From Mesostigma viride (lineage: Eukaryota > Streptophyta > Mesostigmatophyceae > Mesostigmatales > Mesostigmataceae), in NCBI GenBank assembly GCA_009746045.1, contig RPFO01000253.1:580001-642000 (forward strand): a stretch of 62,000 nucleotides of DNA, written 5' to 3'. This document shows positions 1-9,708 of the stretch, in pieces; position 1 is the first letter of the stretch; each line of letters opens with the position of its first letter. Both the position numbers and the translations under genes were made by a program. Below the pieces are notes generated by a model. That model was not told the DNA's origin, made no database searches, and saw nothing but the letters and a program-made list of their open reading frames with translations.

Positions 1-12
1 CAAACAATACAA

Positions 13-336
13 ATGATTTTGACAACATTGAATTGTATGTGTTACGCCCGCCATGAATCTACACCCGTAAAACCACACCCCCCTCGAAATGACTCGTTTG
101 TTGCAGAACGAATGTCAGAAGAAGAACCAAAAAAATGCCTCGGAAACCACAAGCGTAAAAGGAAAGCCGATGACAACGTAGAGACCCTCTCGGAGGATGT
201 GCCGGAGTTGGTTTCTTCGGATGACGAGTTTGATTACTCGAAAACATCGGGGGGACAAGTTCTTGAGAAAGCATGGAAGGTCTTTGTGACAAACGCGTTT
301 GTGGAATGGATAAAAAAAAACTATTCCGAGGAATAA
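13..336 (+). CDS. Small charged hypothetical protein
   Basis: An open frame of 107 codons; a second ATG at 112 may be the true start because it opens the charged part. The product is rich in Lys, Glu and Asp, with a basic KRKRKADD stretch that resembles a nuclear localisation signal, an acidic SSDDEFDY patch, and a tail ending WIKKNYSEE. No family is recognised. It is followed by an AT-rich stretch that looks like the introns further right, so it may be an exon of the multi-exon locus downstream. The ORF at 413-571 has a similar basic then acidic character, and a second frame there contains a VKVWKV string like AWKVFV here, so the two may be diverged duplicates. Confidence 0.35.
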   Translation: MILTTLNCMCYARHESTPVKPHPPRNDSFVAERMSEEEPKKCLGNHKRKRKADDNVETLSEDVPELVSSDDEFDYSKTSGGQVLEKAWKVFVTNAFVEWIKKNYSEE

Positions 337-412
337 CAACTTGTTTATATAATATTTTTTTAATAAATTAATGTTTATTTAAAACGTATCATTTTATTCC
401 TTCGCGCAGGAA

Positions 413-571
413 ATGGTGGAGGTTGAGGAGAGTTCGCCCAAAAGGCAAAGGACCGACACAGTTCGACGAAATGGAAGGAGTCTTCCATTGTACATCAAAA
501 AAATAGTTGAGGATTACTGGCTCGCTTCCGATTCCACTCCTCGTCCGAGTCGGTCGTACCAGACATTGTGA
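413..571 (+). CDS. Short hypothetical ORF after a splice-acceptor-like site
   Basis: A 52-residue open frame starts three bases after a TTCGCGCAG acceptor-like sequence at 401-409. The product begins MVEVEESSPKRQRTD and is basic. The AT-rich upstream stretch (337-400) resembles the introns of this locus. Exon status is inferred from the acceptor and base composition only. No family is recognised. Confidence 0.25.
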   Translation: MVEVEESSPKRQRTDTVRRNGRSLPLYIKKIVEDYWLASDSTPRPSRSYQTL

Positions 572-1007
572 AAGTCTGGAAGGTTTCAGAACATCAATCG
601 CATATTGAATAGATCATCTAATACCGCAATGTTGCTGTACAAGTTGCGCCTTCTTTGTGCCAAATTTAAACCTTCGTATTAATAAACAAGTACAATAAAA
701 AAATTTCAAAACGTTTTTTGAATTTTATTTTCCGGGGCCGGTTATGATATGAGTTGCGCCCGCCGGCGTTTCTCTGGTGTTGAATGCACCCCTCTACTAC
801 ATCTGGACATTCGTATGTAGTGACAATCGTAGTCGATGTGATTGCCATTCGTTTGTACGTAGAAAGTGGTTGTTGAGGAAGTTGCGCCCCAGGGCGTTTC
901 TTTGTTGCATTTTCTTCAAATTTTAGCTCGCATAAATAGATGAAGATGACTGCCAGTTTTTTTTAATAATATAAACTACTCGCGGCCGGTATGTTCTGGT
1001 TTCGCAG
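572..1007 (+). other. AT-rich intron-like stretch with two GC-rich motifs
   Basis: No convincing coding frame. It holds the first two copies of the recurrent intronic motif (753-773 and 881-901) in AT-rich sequence, and ends in a TTTCGCAG acceptor-like site directly before the ATG at 1008. Confidence 0.4.
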
Positions 1008-1742
1008 ATGTCCAGTCTGACGGTCGACATAAGGGGACGTCCATATCAGGACGCTGTTTTCCGGATTTTTGAGAAGGATCCCGATAAGAAGTGCCGGGAT
1101 AGGAAATGTAAAAAGCTGTCAATTACCGACATGGGTCTGTGTGGGGAACACATCGTAGCTTTCGGAAAGGACATGATTTCCCGTCATCTGCAACAATACG
1201 TTGACAACAATTGTGTGGGAGGGGCGCAGATGGACGTCCTTCTTGAGGATGGAGTGGACGGAGCCAAAAGGGCTGTAATTCGGCTGTCGGAAATGGATGA
1301 TGACAAAGAGGACGTGAACATTCGCCTTAGGAGGCACGACGACAACACGGCCGATTGTGTGTTTGGGTCTGGAGGAATGGAGGATGAGAGCCAGGTCTTC
1401 CATGATGCCGCGGAGAAGGTGGTTGAATGGATGATGGGTTGGTCAAATCTTGACGTTCGCATATTCAACCGTCTGACGTCTGATTTCCTTCTTAGGGGAA
1501 GTTTCAAGATGGTTGACCGTGCAAGGCAGTCCAGGAACCAGCTATCCCTTTCCATGGCCAGTCCGATCGCACGCATGATTAAGGAGGGCCCTCTTCCGCG
1601 CAACCTTGCCTCGAGATTTCGAAAATACCATGAAGGGCCCGACCGAAAATCAGCAGCGATTTCCCATTCGCGAACCACTTATGGGTCGACGGAGTTGGTA
1701 ACCGAATTTTTTTGCATTTCCTTGCCAAATGATTCTTTATGA
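1008..1742 (+). CDS. Unknown 244-residue protein with an N-terminal Cys cluster
   Basis: The frame opens with an ATG directly after a pyrimidine-rich TTTCGCAG acceptor, so it may be an internal exon rather than a complete gene. Near residues 25-48 lies a cysteine-rich segment, KKCRDRKCKKLS then GLCGEH, that could bind a metal ion (C-x4-C, then C-x2-H). The middle is acidic (MDDDKEDVN) and the C-terminal half is basic (RLTSDFLLRGSFKMVDRARQ). The last 20 or so residues run into AT-rich sequence, so the coding part may stop at a donor near 1690 instead of the TGA at 1740. I do not recognise the family. Confidence 0.45.
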   Translation: MSSLTVDIRGRPYQDAVFRIFEKDPDKKCRDRKCKKLSITDMGLCGEHIVAFGKDMISRHLQQYVDNNCVGGAQMDVLLEDGVDGAKRAVIRLSEMDDDKEDVNIRLRRHDDNTADCVFGSGGMEDESQVFHDAAEKVVEWMMGWSNLDVRIFNRLTSDFLLRGSFKMVDRARQSRNQLSLSMASPIARMIKEGPLPRNLASRFRKYHEGPDRKSAAISHSRTTYGSTELVTEFFCISLPNDSL

Positions 1743-1965
1743 GGGACATAGAGTTGTTTGTATAGAGAGTGAATTGACGAAAGTTGCGACGGCGGTCGCA
1801 TCTTTTAGTGCGTCGTTCTCTTGTTATGAATCTCTGTTCATTCTGAATTATAACGTTGTTTGTACCTTGACATAATGATGCATTTTTTGTATTGAGTTGC
1901 GACGTGGGGCGCATCTTCCTGCTGACTCGTATGATTTTTCCAATTTTTTTGTTTTGTTGTTGCAG
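1743..1965 (+). other. Intron-like stretch with two variant GC motifs
   Basis: AT-rich sequence with degenerate copies of the recurrent motif at 1783-1803 and 1896-1916, ending in a T-rich tract and TTGTTGCAG immediately before an ATG at 1966. This is what an intron would look like; no coding signal is seen. Confidence 0.4.
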
Positions 1966-2632
1966 ATGGAAAAGGGCGGCCCTACATCGCAGGTGGTCGG
2001 CGACTCTCCCCCTAGGGGGAAGGTCTGAAGGGCAACCAGTTCAGGCCCAAGGCGCCTCCTCACAACAGCCTCCTCACAAGCGTGCAAGGAGGGCACGCCG
2101 CCCCCAATGGTGGAATCTGGTGTCAGCTTTGCCGCGGTCACTGGGAAGGATGAGTACCACGGTGGTCGTGAGATGGTGGACGATCCGGTTAAGCGGTCTC
2201 AGATTGAGCGGTTTCAGCGACTCGCGAATGGCACTCGTGAACAGCAATCGCGCTGTACCAAGACATCCTTAATGACAAACCTGAAGTCGCCAAGGTGCCT
2301 TATCTCTCCAAAACACATTCATGCCTCGTTTCGAAACCCTGCTCCAGCAGGAGCTAAGGTTGGCTCGGTTGGCTCAGAATGCGCCAGAGACAGTAGCCGC
2401 CGCGCCCTCCCATGCCGCGCCTGCCGCAGTAGCCCAAAAGAGGGGGGAGAGTGTGCACGAGTCGGCCGCAGTGCCCTCAACCGCAAGGGATCCCCCCGCG
2501 ACTTCCAAGCCGGTCGCGACGGGCGATATGCCCCCGCCGCGGCCAAGGGGAAGGGGGAAGGGGGTCGATGCAGGGGAAGAAGAAGTTTTCGAAATGACGC
2601 CGAGCAATTTGGAAGGTGGCGGGTCGATCTTC
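1966..2632 (+). pseudogene. Exon(s) of unknown gene with frame breaks
   Basis: GC-rich coding-like sequence between an acceptor (TTGTTGCAG at 1957-1965) and a strong donor (TTC then GTAAGT at 2633). A plausible protein can be followed only by changing frame: FAAVTGKDEYHGGREMVDD in frame 1 from 2107, ALYQDILNDKPEVAKVPYLS in frame 3 from about 2250, then FETLLQQELRLARLAQNAPE in frame 2 from about 2327. An early stop near 2027 also interrupts the frame opened at 1966. Either the copy is decayed or the sequence carries small indels. The tail is Pro/Ala/Gly-rich and probably disordered. Family unknown. Confidence 0.35.
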
Positions 2633-2752
2633 GTAAGTCTCTGCCCATTTAATTGATGTCGTGAAATACATAAGCATTTTTTTGCAATATTCGCCAGAAA
2701 TGTCATTTCCGACAACTAAGCGGATTTTTACTTTCCGTTGAAATGTTCGCAG

Positions 2753-2809
2753 GGCCGGCAAGAGGATGTGGGTGCAAGAGAAGCCCGCTCAATGGCGGGA
2801 AGCACCCAG
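2753..2809 (+). CDS. Probable small exon of the unknown locus
   Basis: A 57-nt segment between AAATGTTCGCAG and a GTACAT donor, coding GRQEDVGAREARSMAGSTQ. Support is the paired splice sites and the GC-rich exon composition against AT-rich flanks. Confidence 0.35.
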
Positions 2810-2936
2810 GTACATGAGTGCGTCAGATTCCTCTCCGGTTTACTTGTAATGAAATGGTTTGCGTGCGTATATCCTTGTTTATTTTTGTAGTAATTTTTTT
2901 CTTGTTAATCGACAATCGCGTTTGCTTTTTTTACAG

Positions 2937-3017
2937 GGAAGTCCGTTCGAGCAGCAAGAGGGCGGTGAGAGGAGGGGAAGTGGATCTTACGGTGGTTCCA
3001 CTGCAGAGGGGGGAAGG
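2937..3017 (+). CDS. Probable small exon of the unknown locus
   Basis: An 81-nt segment between TTTTTTTACAG and a GTAAGT donor, coding a Gly/Ser/Glu-rich stretch (SPFEQQEGGERRGSGSYGG). The following intron (3018-3141) carries one copy of the GC motif at 3073-3093. Confidence 0.4.
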
Positions 3018-3141
3018 GTAAGTTACCGTTGACTTACAAATTGAAAGTTTAGGTTCGTCCTCAATTGACAGAGTTACGACGGCCGGCGTTTCTCTACACT
3101 TTTCTTACATTAAAAATCTTCCGTTGATAATGTTCTTGCAG

Positions 3142-3646
3142 GAAGCCGGTCGTCAGGGTGGGGCAAATCTCCAGGGAGAGGGGGCTATCGCTGTCGTGAG
3201 CCTGTGTCAGAGGGCGCGGGTGGAAGCGACGGCGATACTGCGAAAATGACACGCTTTAAGGAGCAAGCGGATGCTTATAAACTGAGGACGTTAGCAAAGC
3301 GGGTTGTGGCCGAGGTGAGAACGGAAACAGCCCCACCTGAGGTACGGAACCAGATGATGACTCTCCATCAAGTCGCTGAGTTGATCGTGAAGAATGCGTG
3401 CGCGCCCGATGGAGCCACACAGCCTGAGGAGATCCCGAGCGCCAAGGCCTTGATAAAGTGGATGCAGGAGAACCTGTTCGAGGGCAAAGGAAGGAGAGGA
3501 AGTGTAAACTGAAGACGGTGACGATGGCGGACGCCAAGACTCTGATCAAGATGTTGAAGGAACACGATGCCCGCCGGGACAAGTCTCCGAAGATCGCGAA
3601 GGGGTCGAAGAAAGCGGCTGAAGCAGCAGCGGTTGAGGGGAATGAG
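3142..3646 (+). CDS. Exon of unknown locus, helical Lys/Glu-rich
   Basis: Begins after TGTTCTTGCAG and ends at GAATGAG before GTAAGT. The readable frame gives KMTRFKEQADAYKLRTLAKR then TLHQVAELIVKNACAPDG, predicted to be largely helical, and ends in a Lys/Ala-rich tail with AKGSKKAAEAAAVEGNE. A frame change is needed near 3505 to join the two halves, the same kind of lesion as in other exons of this locus. The last 15-20 nt and the donor are repeated three more times downstream (see 3630-4231). Function unknown. Confidence 0.4.
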
Positions 3647-4231
3647 GTAAGTCTACCTCTGTTGTGAGGGGGGCTTTGTTCTTGAGGTCCACGTTTCATG
3701 TAGGTTGCGACGGCCGGCGTTTCTTAAGTGTGACACTTACTTCCTTTTGACTAACACTTACTTCCTTTCCTGATTTCGCATGGTTGAGGGAAATGAGCCA
3801 AGTGTACCTCTGTTGTGAGGGGGGCTTTGATCTTGAGGTTTAGGTTTCATCTAGGTTGCGACGGCCGGCGTTTCTCAAGTGTGACATTTACTTTATTCCT
3901 TTTGGTTATGCTTTCCTGATTTTTTCCTATCATTGTTAAGGGGAATGAGGTAAGTGTACCTCTGTTGTGAGGGGGCTTCTTGAGATCCAGGTTTCATGTA
4001 GGTTGCGACGGCCGGCGTTTCTTAAGTGTGACACTTACTTCCTTTTGACTATGTTTTCCTGATTTTTTCGCATCACGGTTGAGGGAAATGAGCCGAGTGT
4101 ACCTCTGTTGTGAGGGGGGCTTTGATGTTGAGGTTCAGGTTTCATGTAGGTTGCGACGGCCGGCGTTTCTCAATCGACATTTACTTTATTCCTTTTGGTT
4201 ATGCTTTCCTGATTTTTTCGCATCACTGCAG
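3630..4231 (+). repeat. Four tandem copies of exon end, donor and intron core
   Basis: Units of about 145 bp start at GGTTGAGGGGAATGAG, continue with GTAAGTCTACCTCTGTTGTG and include one copy of the GC motif each (3704, 3855, 4002, 4150). In copies 2 and 4 the donor GTAAG has become CCAAG or CCGAG, so only copies 1 and 3 keep a usable 5' splice site. The array ends at the CACTGCAG acceptor of the next exon. Confidence 0.75.
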
Positions 4232-5418
4232 TACGTGCAGGCCGAGAGGGCGACCCACGCGGCCATCCTGTACTCAATCAGCCTCGACCAGCACGCGCGC
4301 CGCGAGAACATGAAAATAGATAGTACGTGGACTGCTGCCGTCGACGAACACCAGAAGGGACTCTCCGAAGCACTTGCGACCTACAAGGGGAAGGCGCTGA
4401 AGGGAAAGGGGAAAGGAAAGGAGGTGGAGGTTGCGGATGCTCCCGTGTCTCTGCTTGAGAAATGGGAGAAGTCCCCGGTGTCGCAGGATGATGATGACAT
4501 CCTGGATGTGAACGATGAGATCGCGAAGGGCAAACGGTTGCGGCAGGAGCTTGCCGTTCAGCCTCGGGACCTCGATGAGATGTCCAAAGCCTTGGTGCAT
4601 CGAAATCGGGTGTGGACAAGGAACCTGTTCGTTGGGCCTCAGAAGCTCCTCGCACGAGACTTGCATCTGTCGAGAGGCGAGCAGAACGCCACCATTTTTG
4701 CCAGTTCGGAGTCCGACTACGGCCACGACAAGCTGGTGATTCCTGTGTGGCGGTACTCGTTCCAGTTTTTGGCTGACCGGTTCCCCAACACTTTTCATGA
4801 GTGGATGAAAAACGAGAACACCAAGCGTCAGGTCGCGCAACTTTTCGGGGAGATGGGGGGGGCACGGACAATGAAGGCTGGCTACGCTCGCGCAATGACT
4901 GACAAAGAGATTGATATCTACCTGCGAACGAGCTCGGCCAAGGGAATGGCCGAAGCTGCTTCCACCAAGGTTCTGACAGGACGGGCCGATGTGCTGGACT
5001 CACTTAAGCCCGTGGACGTGAGAAAGGCCGCGCTTTTGGACAGTTTGTGCCAGTCCGCCTGGGAGATGGCTCCACTCGAGAAGAAGCCATTGTTGCCGCC
5101 AGCCATTTGCGGCTTTCTCGTGCTGGACGGGAACCACTTTACCACACTCATCAAATCGGTGAAATTCGAACTGGTCGCCCCAAATATGACGGTGGACCAA
5201 AGATCTGTGTGGTACCAGGCAATGCTGAACGGTTTCATGAAGGCGGAAAAGCTAAGGGTCGTTGCGCGGGGAGGGAAGGAGCAGGAAGTCACGAAGACCG
5301 TGGCCGCGGAGAAGCTGGAGGAGTGGGCAATGGATTGGAAGAAATTCGGGGGGTGGACGTGCAGATGCTCAAGGGTGAGACCATCCTGCCGACCTGGTGG
5401 CAGATCCGTGAAGAGAAG
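4232..5418 (+). CDS. Large exon of unknown locus
   Basis: Opens after CATCACTGCAG and ends at GAAGAGAAG before GTAAGC. The frame runs nearly 1.2 kb: an N-terminal helical part (QAERATHAAILYSISLDQ), a Lys/Gly linker, an acidic DDDDILDVNDE segment, then a long globular-looking region with aromatic residues (FVGPQKLLARDLHLSRGEQ, VWRYSFQFLADRFPNTFHEW). A run of six G at 5348-5353 breaks the frame: a one-base change there would continue into VDVQMLKGETILPTWWQ up to the donor. I do not recognise a family. The absence of stops over so long a stretch makes real coding history very likely. Confidence 0.55.
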
Positions 5419-5673
5419 GTAAGCCAAGTTGCGACCGCCGGCGTTTCTATAAGTGGTTTTCTCGTGTTATTTTCAGTATGCCATTAGTTTGGTAAAGATG
5501 CGACCACCGGCGTTTCTATAAGGGGTTTTCATGTTCCACCTTAGTATGCCATATTTTGTCAAGATGCGACCGCCGGCGTTTCTGTCAGTCGTATTCTTGT
5601 TCTCAGTTGAGTTGTGCTTATTTGGGAGGACTATCGATGTGTCTCTGCGCGTTGTTGCCCTACGGCGATGCAG
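5419..5673 (+). other. Triplicated mini-intron
   Basis: Three units of about 70 bp. Each has a GTAAG- or GTAAAG-like start (the third is altered), one GC motif (5428, 5498, 5563) and a T-rich CAG/TAG end (TTATTTTCAG, CCACCTTAG, TTGTTCTCAG). The first is a complete 58-nt GT...AG mini-intron. The stretch ends at the GCGATGCAG acceptor at 5665-5673. Confidence 0.6.
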
Positions 5674-7180
5674 GTTTCCGAACAGTCGGCAAGATGATCG
5701 AAGTTGTCAGGCAGCTCGGGAACGCCATGAACGCCGAGGACACAGCCCAAGCCAAGGCAACGTGGGGCTCAGCGCTGGGGGATGTGCACCGGGCCTACCA
5801 GGCATATGGACCCCTCAAGAGAGGGAAGGGCGTGTCTATCCCAACTCCTCTGTACGGCAAGATCTGGGCGATTGTGAAGCCCTTTTGGCAGAAAGGAGAG
5901 CAAGCCAAGGCCGAAGGGGACGGCGCAGGCGACAAGGCAGGGGGGCTGAAGAGACGGACAAGTGGGGGCCGGACCAGAAGAACTTCATGCAGCGCTGGCT
6001 GTTCTGGTGTGAGGACCCTTTGAAGCCCGCTGTCGACGGCAAGCCGGCGATCGCACAGGATATCGCGGCTCGGCAAGACTTCCTTGACACGCGCCCTAAA
6101 GACAAGGCGCACGAACTGTCCATTTTCACCGCGCATCGGGAACTTGCGAGTTTCCAGTACTTCGACAGCCTGATCCAAGCGCCGATCATGTCCTGTGAGG
6201 CCCCTCCCAGCAACCTGATAAAAATAATGGAAGTCGCCAAGAATTTGATAGAGGCGGCAAAGCAATTCGCCCACATCAAGTTCCTGGAGAACCCCGAGCT
6301 GATTGGCTCCTGCAGACAACTAAACGGGACTTTCGACCCCGTAATGGTGAGGGAGCACGTGTTTGGCGTGAAGCTGAAGGGCACCGACCTCGACGGAGGC
6401 CACAAGTTCATCGCCGACTGCCGCCTGACCAGAGACTTTTGGCGGGTGATCGTCACGGCCACGAGGGCGATCATTCTCACGCTGAGGGACCTTCCGCCGG
6501 CTAAAAGGAAAGTGGTCGACCAGAAGGACTGGAAGTTCCCGAGAGGGCTGCTCGCTTCCCACCCCCGTCATTTGTATGACGATTTGGGTGTGAAGACCAA
6601 ACATCTGCTGGGTGTGCCCAGGAGGCGGCGGCGGAGGAGGAGGTGAGGAGGAGGAGGAGGCAAGGGGACTACCAAGGCCAAGAAGGGGTGGCGGGACAGG
6701 TTGGAAGCCTACAGCGATTGGAAGGGGGTGAGGATGGGATCCGACTGGATCGCATACAGGACAATGACATGGATGGAAAACGAAAAAAGAAAGGATCTGG
6801 TGGTGACGAAGGTGGTGGACGAGTTGTGCACGGGGTCTGACAAAATTCCTCGGTCGCTGAAGGACCAGGCGTTTGCTGTGCTGGACCTGGCAGCTGACAG
6901 CAACGAGAAGTGGAGGAACCTGCGCAAGTGGGACCCAGACTGCATTCCGGAGGAGCGCCACATTCCCAAACCCTCCTCGCATTTGAGCCCGGTCGTGTGG
7001 GATGTGGTTGACAAGATGACCAACGCCCTTTTTAGGGACCCTGCAGAGTTCTGCTGGTGTTCGGGGAGCCCGCCCATATCCGCCGGTGGAAGCGCCTGGT
7101 CCGCCTTATCAAATATTGGCTTGTTTAGATGGGTGGGAAGGCCTCTACTTTTCCGACGACGATTCTTCGTCTGATGAGGA
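5674..7180 (+). pseudogene. Large coding region of unknown locus with frame breaks
   Basis: A helical region (GKMIEVVRQLGNAMNAEDTA) runs to a six-G run near 5944 where the frame changes, then KWGPDQKNFMQRWLFWCEDP and some 200 further residues up to a TGA at 6644-6646 inside a (GGA)n tract. The same frame resumes after it as KKGWRDRLEAYSDWKGVRMG and runs to about 7110. An acidic DDDSSSDEDDD segment follows in another frame. The lesions all sit in G-rich simple tracts, so base-calling errors are as likely as decay. No family recognised; Trp is unusually frequent. Confidence 0.45.
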
Positions 7181-7500
7181 TGATGATTCGGAGAAGGGGA
7201 GAGGAGAGGAAGAGGGAGGCGGATGAGGATGAGGATGAGAAGGAGGAGGACGAGGAGGACGAGGAGGACGAGGAGGACGAGGAGGACGAGGAGGACGAGG
7301 AGGAGGATATTGCTGAGGGGCACCCGCCCGGGTGGGTGGGGGCAGGCGGAGGGGGAGAAAGGGGATGGGGATGGGAGAGGGAGGAGGGGGGAGGGGGGAG
7401 AGGGACGGGGGAGGAGATGGAAGGGGAGGGAAAAAGCGCAGTCGGGGTGATGGAGGCTCGCGTGAGGAGACAATGGGGGGGATGAAGACAACAGGGGGGA
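7181..7500 (+). repeat. Purine-rich GAGGAC and G-rich tract
   Basis: A strongly strand-asymmetric run of GAGGAC hexamers (about 7247-7305) followed by (GGGGAG)-like sequence. Read as protein it gives poly-Glu/Asp. It may be a low-complexity part of the flanking coding region, but no single frame stays open through it. Confidence 0.6.
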
Positions 7501-7519
7501 GGTAAGCGCCAGCGTGCTG

Positions 7520-7870
7520 GTGAAGGAGACTCGAGGCCTGTCGTTGGAAACGCCGGCGGGCGTATCTGTGACGAGGAGGGGGATCGCCAGCGGGAGGGAG
7601 GCTCGCGGCCTGTTACTGGAAACGCCGGCGGGCGTATCTGTGATGAGGAGGGGGATCGCCAGCAGGAAGGAGGCTCGCGGCCTGTTACTGGAAACGCCGG
7701 CGGGCGTATCTGTGATGAGGAGGGGGATCGCCAGCAGGAAGGAGGCTCGCAGCCTGTTACTGGTAACGCCGGCGGGCGTATCTGTGATGAGGATGGGGAT
7801 CGCCAGCAGGAAGCAGGCTCGCGGCCTGTTACTGGTAGCGCCGGCGGGCGTTCCCGATTTACGGGAGGCG
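7520..7870 (+). repeat. 72-bp tandem repeat, about five copies
   Basis: Units of 72 bp, thus in frame, beginning near GAGGCTCGCGGCCTGTTACT. One frame reads as 24-residue units (LLLETPAGVSVMRRGIASRK), another as acidic Gln/Gly units (GGRICDEEGDRQQEGGS). Each unit contains GAAACGCCGGCGGGCG, close to the reverse complement of the intronic GC motif upstream. Which frame, if any, is translated is not decided by the sequence. Confidence 0.7.
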
Positions 7871-8030
7871 GTCGTGTCCGACAGATGGGAATGAGGCCTC
7901 GTCAGGATTCATGGGGACCCCCGGTTGAGGGGACCCCCGCCCTCGCCTCGGTTTCTTTGGGTCTGGGTGACGATCCCGTACCGTCGTCAGGAAGGACGGT
8001 TGTGATGACTTTGCCCCCCGCTCGACGGGG

Positions 8031-8354
8031 ATGGAGCAATGCCCGAACACGATACTGCTGAATGAGGATGACGATCCGGAGCCGTCGGCTGACACGGATT
8101 TTGTTGCGAGCACCCCACTGCAGAAGAGGGTATTGGAGGCTCGTAACGTGGAGGGTCCGCCGAAAGTCTCAGGTGGAGGGCCGGCGTTTGCCGGATTGAT
8201 GCGCCCGACTGAGGTGGTCGATGTTGAGGCGCCGCCAGGGACATCGACCGCACCGTTGACCGCATTGACGGATATCTTCGATCGACAAGGATGCCCTTCC
8301 ACGCTCCAACGGTACATTCGGCCGGTAAATTTCATTTTCAATAAACGAGTTTAA
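8031..8354 (+). CDS. Hypothetical coding segment
   Basis: A 107-codon open frame, MEQCPNTILLNEDDDPEPSA onward, acidic then Pro/Thr-rich, ending FIFNKRV at a stop followed by AT-rich sequence. The frame may start upstream, since the preceding sequence is also coding-like. Unknown function; probably part of the same locus. Confidence 0.3.
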   Translation: MEQCPNTILLNEDDDPEPSADTDFVASTPLQKRVLEARNVEGPPKVSGGGPAFAGLMRPTEVVDVEAPPGTSTAPLTALTDIFDRQGCPSTLQRYIRPVNFIFNKRV

Positions 8355-8464
8355 TAAGTACCTTAATATATTTCTACATAAGTTTTTTTGCATCAGTCCA
8401 TGGCTTCATTGATTTCTCACACGACCCTTCCGTATTCATGTTAATTGGCATGTGCTTACGTGCA

Positions 8465-9160
8465 GGGAAAGGCGAAGAAGAAACTCCAGTTCGGTTTCCC
8501 CGTGGATCCGCGTCTGGGACTGTGTCCGGAGAGGCCGGCCGTGTTGTTGGCCAGGCCGCGGTCGGCGAACCAGTTGCACAACCGGGGGCGGGAGGGGCCT
8601 CCCTCCCACCCAACGCACCAGCCCACGCACCAGCCTTACCGTGCGGTCAGCCAGAAAAAACGTACGAAGAGTTGATGGCAGAGGCGGCGGCTGCGCAGGG
8701 GCAGAAGGCAAAACGTCGGGGAGGGGGCAGGCGAGGGGCGGGGCAGGAGACGGAGGGTGCCGACGAACCTGCACAGCCGCAGAAGGGTGGTGGTCAGGGC
8801 AGAGATGCGACGGCCGAAAACCGAATCAGGGACGTTCGGCCGGACGTCCGGATGCGCTTTATGGATGGCGCGAAACTGAGTCGCGGAGGTTGGAGTTCGA
8901 AATGGGTAGACGAGGTGTGCATAAACTGGGAGCACAAGTACCCCAAGAAGGAAGATTTTCTGCTCTTTGGCACCCTCCTGGGCAAAGAGAGGGAGAAGGT
9001 GGTGATCAGATGGTTTGATGAAGGGCACGACCTCGGTTGGAGTAATGAGTGCGAGCAAAAGTTTCGTTTCCCTCTGAAGTTCGCTAGAGAACATGTTACT
9101 CTCCTGAAGGAAGGCGCCAGCTGGGACAACATTCCTTCATATCGACCTGGCAAGCGATGA
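8465..9160 (+). CDS. 3' exon of the unknown locus
   Basis: Starts after TTACGTGCAG and ends at a TGA at 9158-9160. The N-terminal half is low-complexity Ala/Gly/Gln-rich (EELMAEAAAAQGQKAKRRGG); the C-terminal 110 residues look globular, with WSSKWVDEVCINWEHKYPKK, VVIRWFDEGHDLGWSNECEQ and a basic tail SYRPGKR. AT-rich sequence follows, with no further exons, and an AATAAA occurs at 9382. I take this as the last exon. No family recognised. Confidence 0.5.
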   Translation, partial: GKGEEETPVRFPRGSASGTVSGEAGRVVGQAAVGEPVAQPGAGGASLPPNAPAHAPALPCGQPEKTYEELMAEAAAAQGQKAKRRGGGRRGAGQETEGADEPAQPQKGGGQGRDATAENRIRDVRPDVRMRFMDGAKLSRGGWSSKWVDEVCINWEHKYPKKEDFLLFGTLLGKEREKVVIRWFDEGHDLGWSNECEQKFRFPLKFAREHVTLLKEGASWDNIPSYRPGKR

Positions 9161-9708
9161 TGGGCGAGGACTTTGCACGAAATCGCGTTTTGCACGTAAT
9201 TGCCCACCGCAACGTGGAGAAATGCAGATGTACATAGTAGTTGGATCAGTGACCGTGACTTTGGGCAGTTTAGTAGCTGGGGTGACGTGTCCAATGTATA
9301 TATGGTGGGGCGCGTCCAAGGGGGTCCACGCTGATTGAGCACTTGCATGTGTTCTTTCAACATATTCGGACATGTATGAAATGAATAAATTGTTTGGACG
9401 ATTGCAAATTGATTGATTGAAGAATGAGATACCATTATTAATTGAAAAATGTAAAACCTCATTGTGAATTTGTACTTCAAACTTTCACATGCATGCCCCA
9501 AATTGTGCATTTGTGCAAGTTTTAATTATGAGAAGTAGCATTTCTCTACAAATATTGAGAAATTAATTTAGGGGCACTTGGGGTTGTTGGCCATGTTCAT
9601 TCATGATAAAATGGACTTTTTATGCTGTAAAATCATATTCCACTAGTCCAAAACGCTGCTTTCATGACGTCAAAAGTACCAGCAATGGCCCTAGGTTGGA
9701 GCAGTAGA
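9161..9708. other. Intergenic, AT-rich
   Basis: No coding signal or recognisable element. It separates the unknown locus from the nested retrotransposons. Confidence 0.5.

Noticed and set aside
1-9160. Endogenous giant-virus or polinton origin for the left-hand locus
   Set aside because: No capsid, packaging ATPase, polymerase or other hallmark is seen, and many GT-AG introns argue against it.
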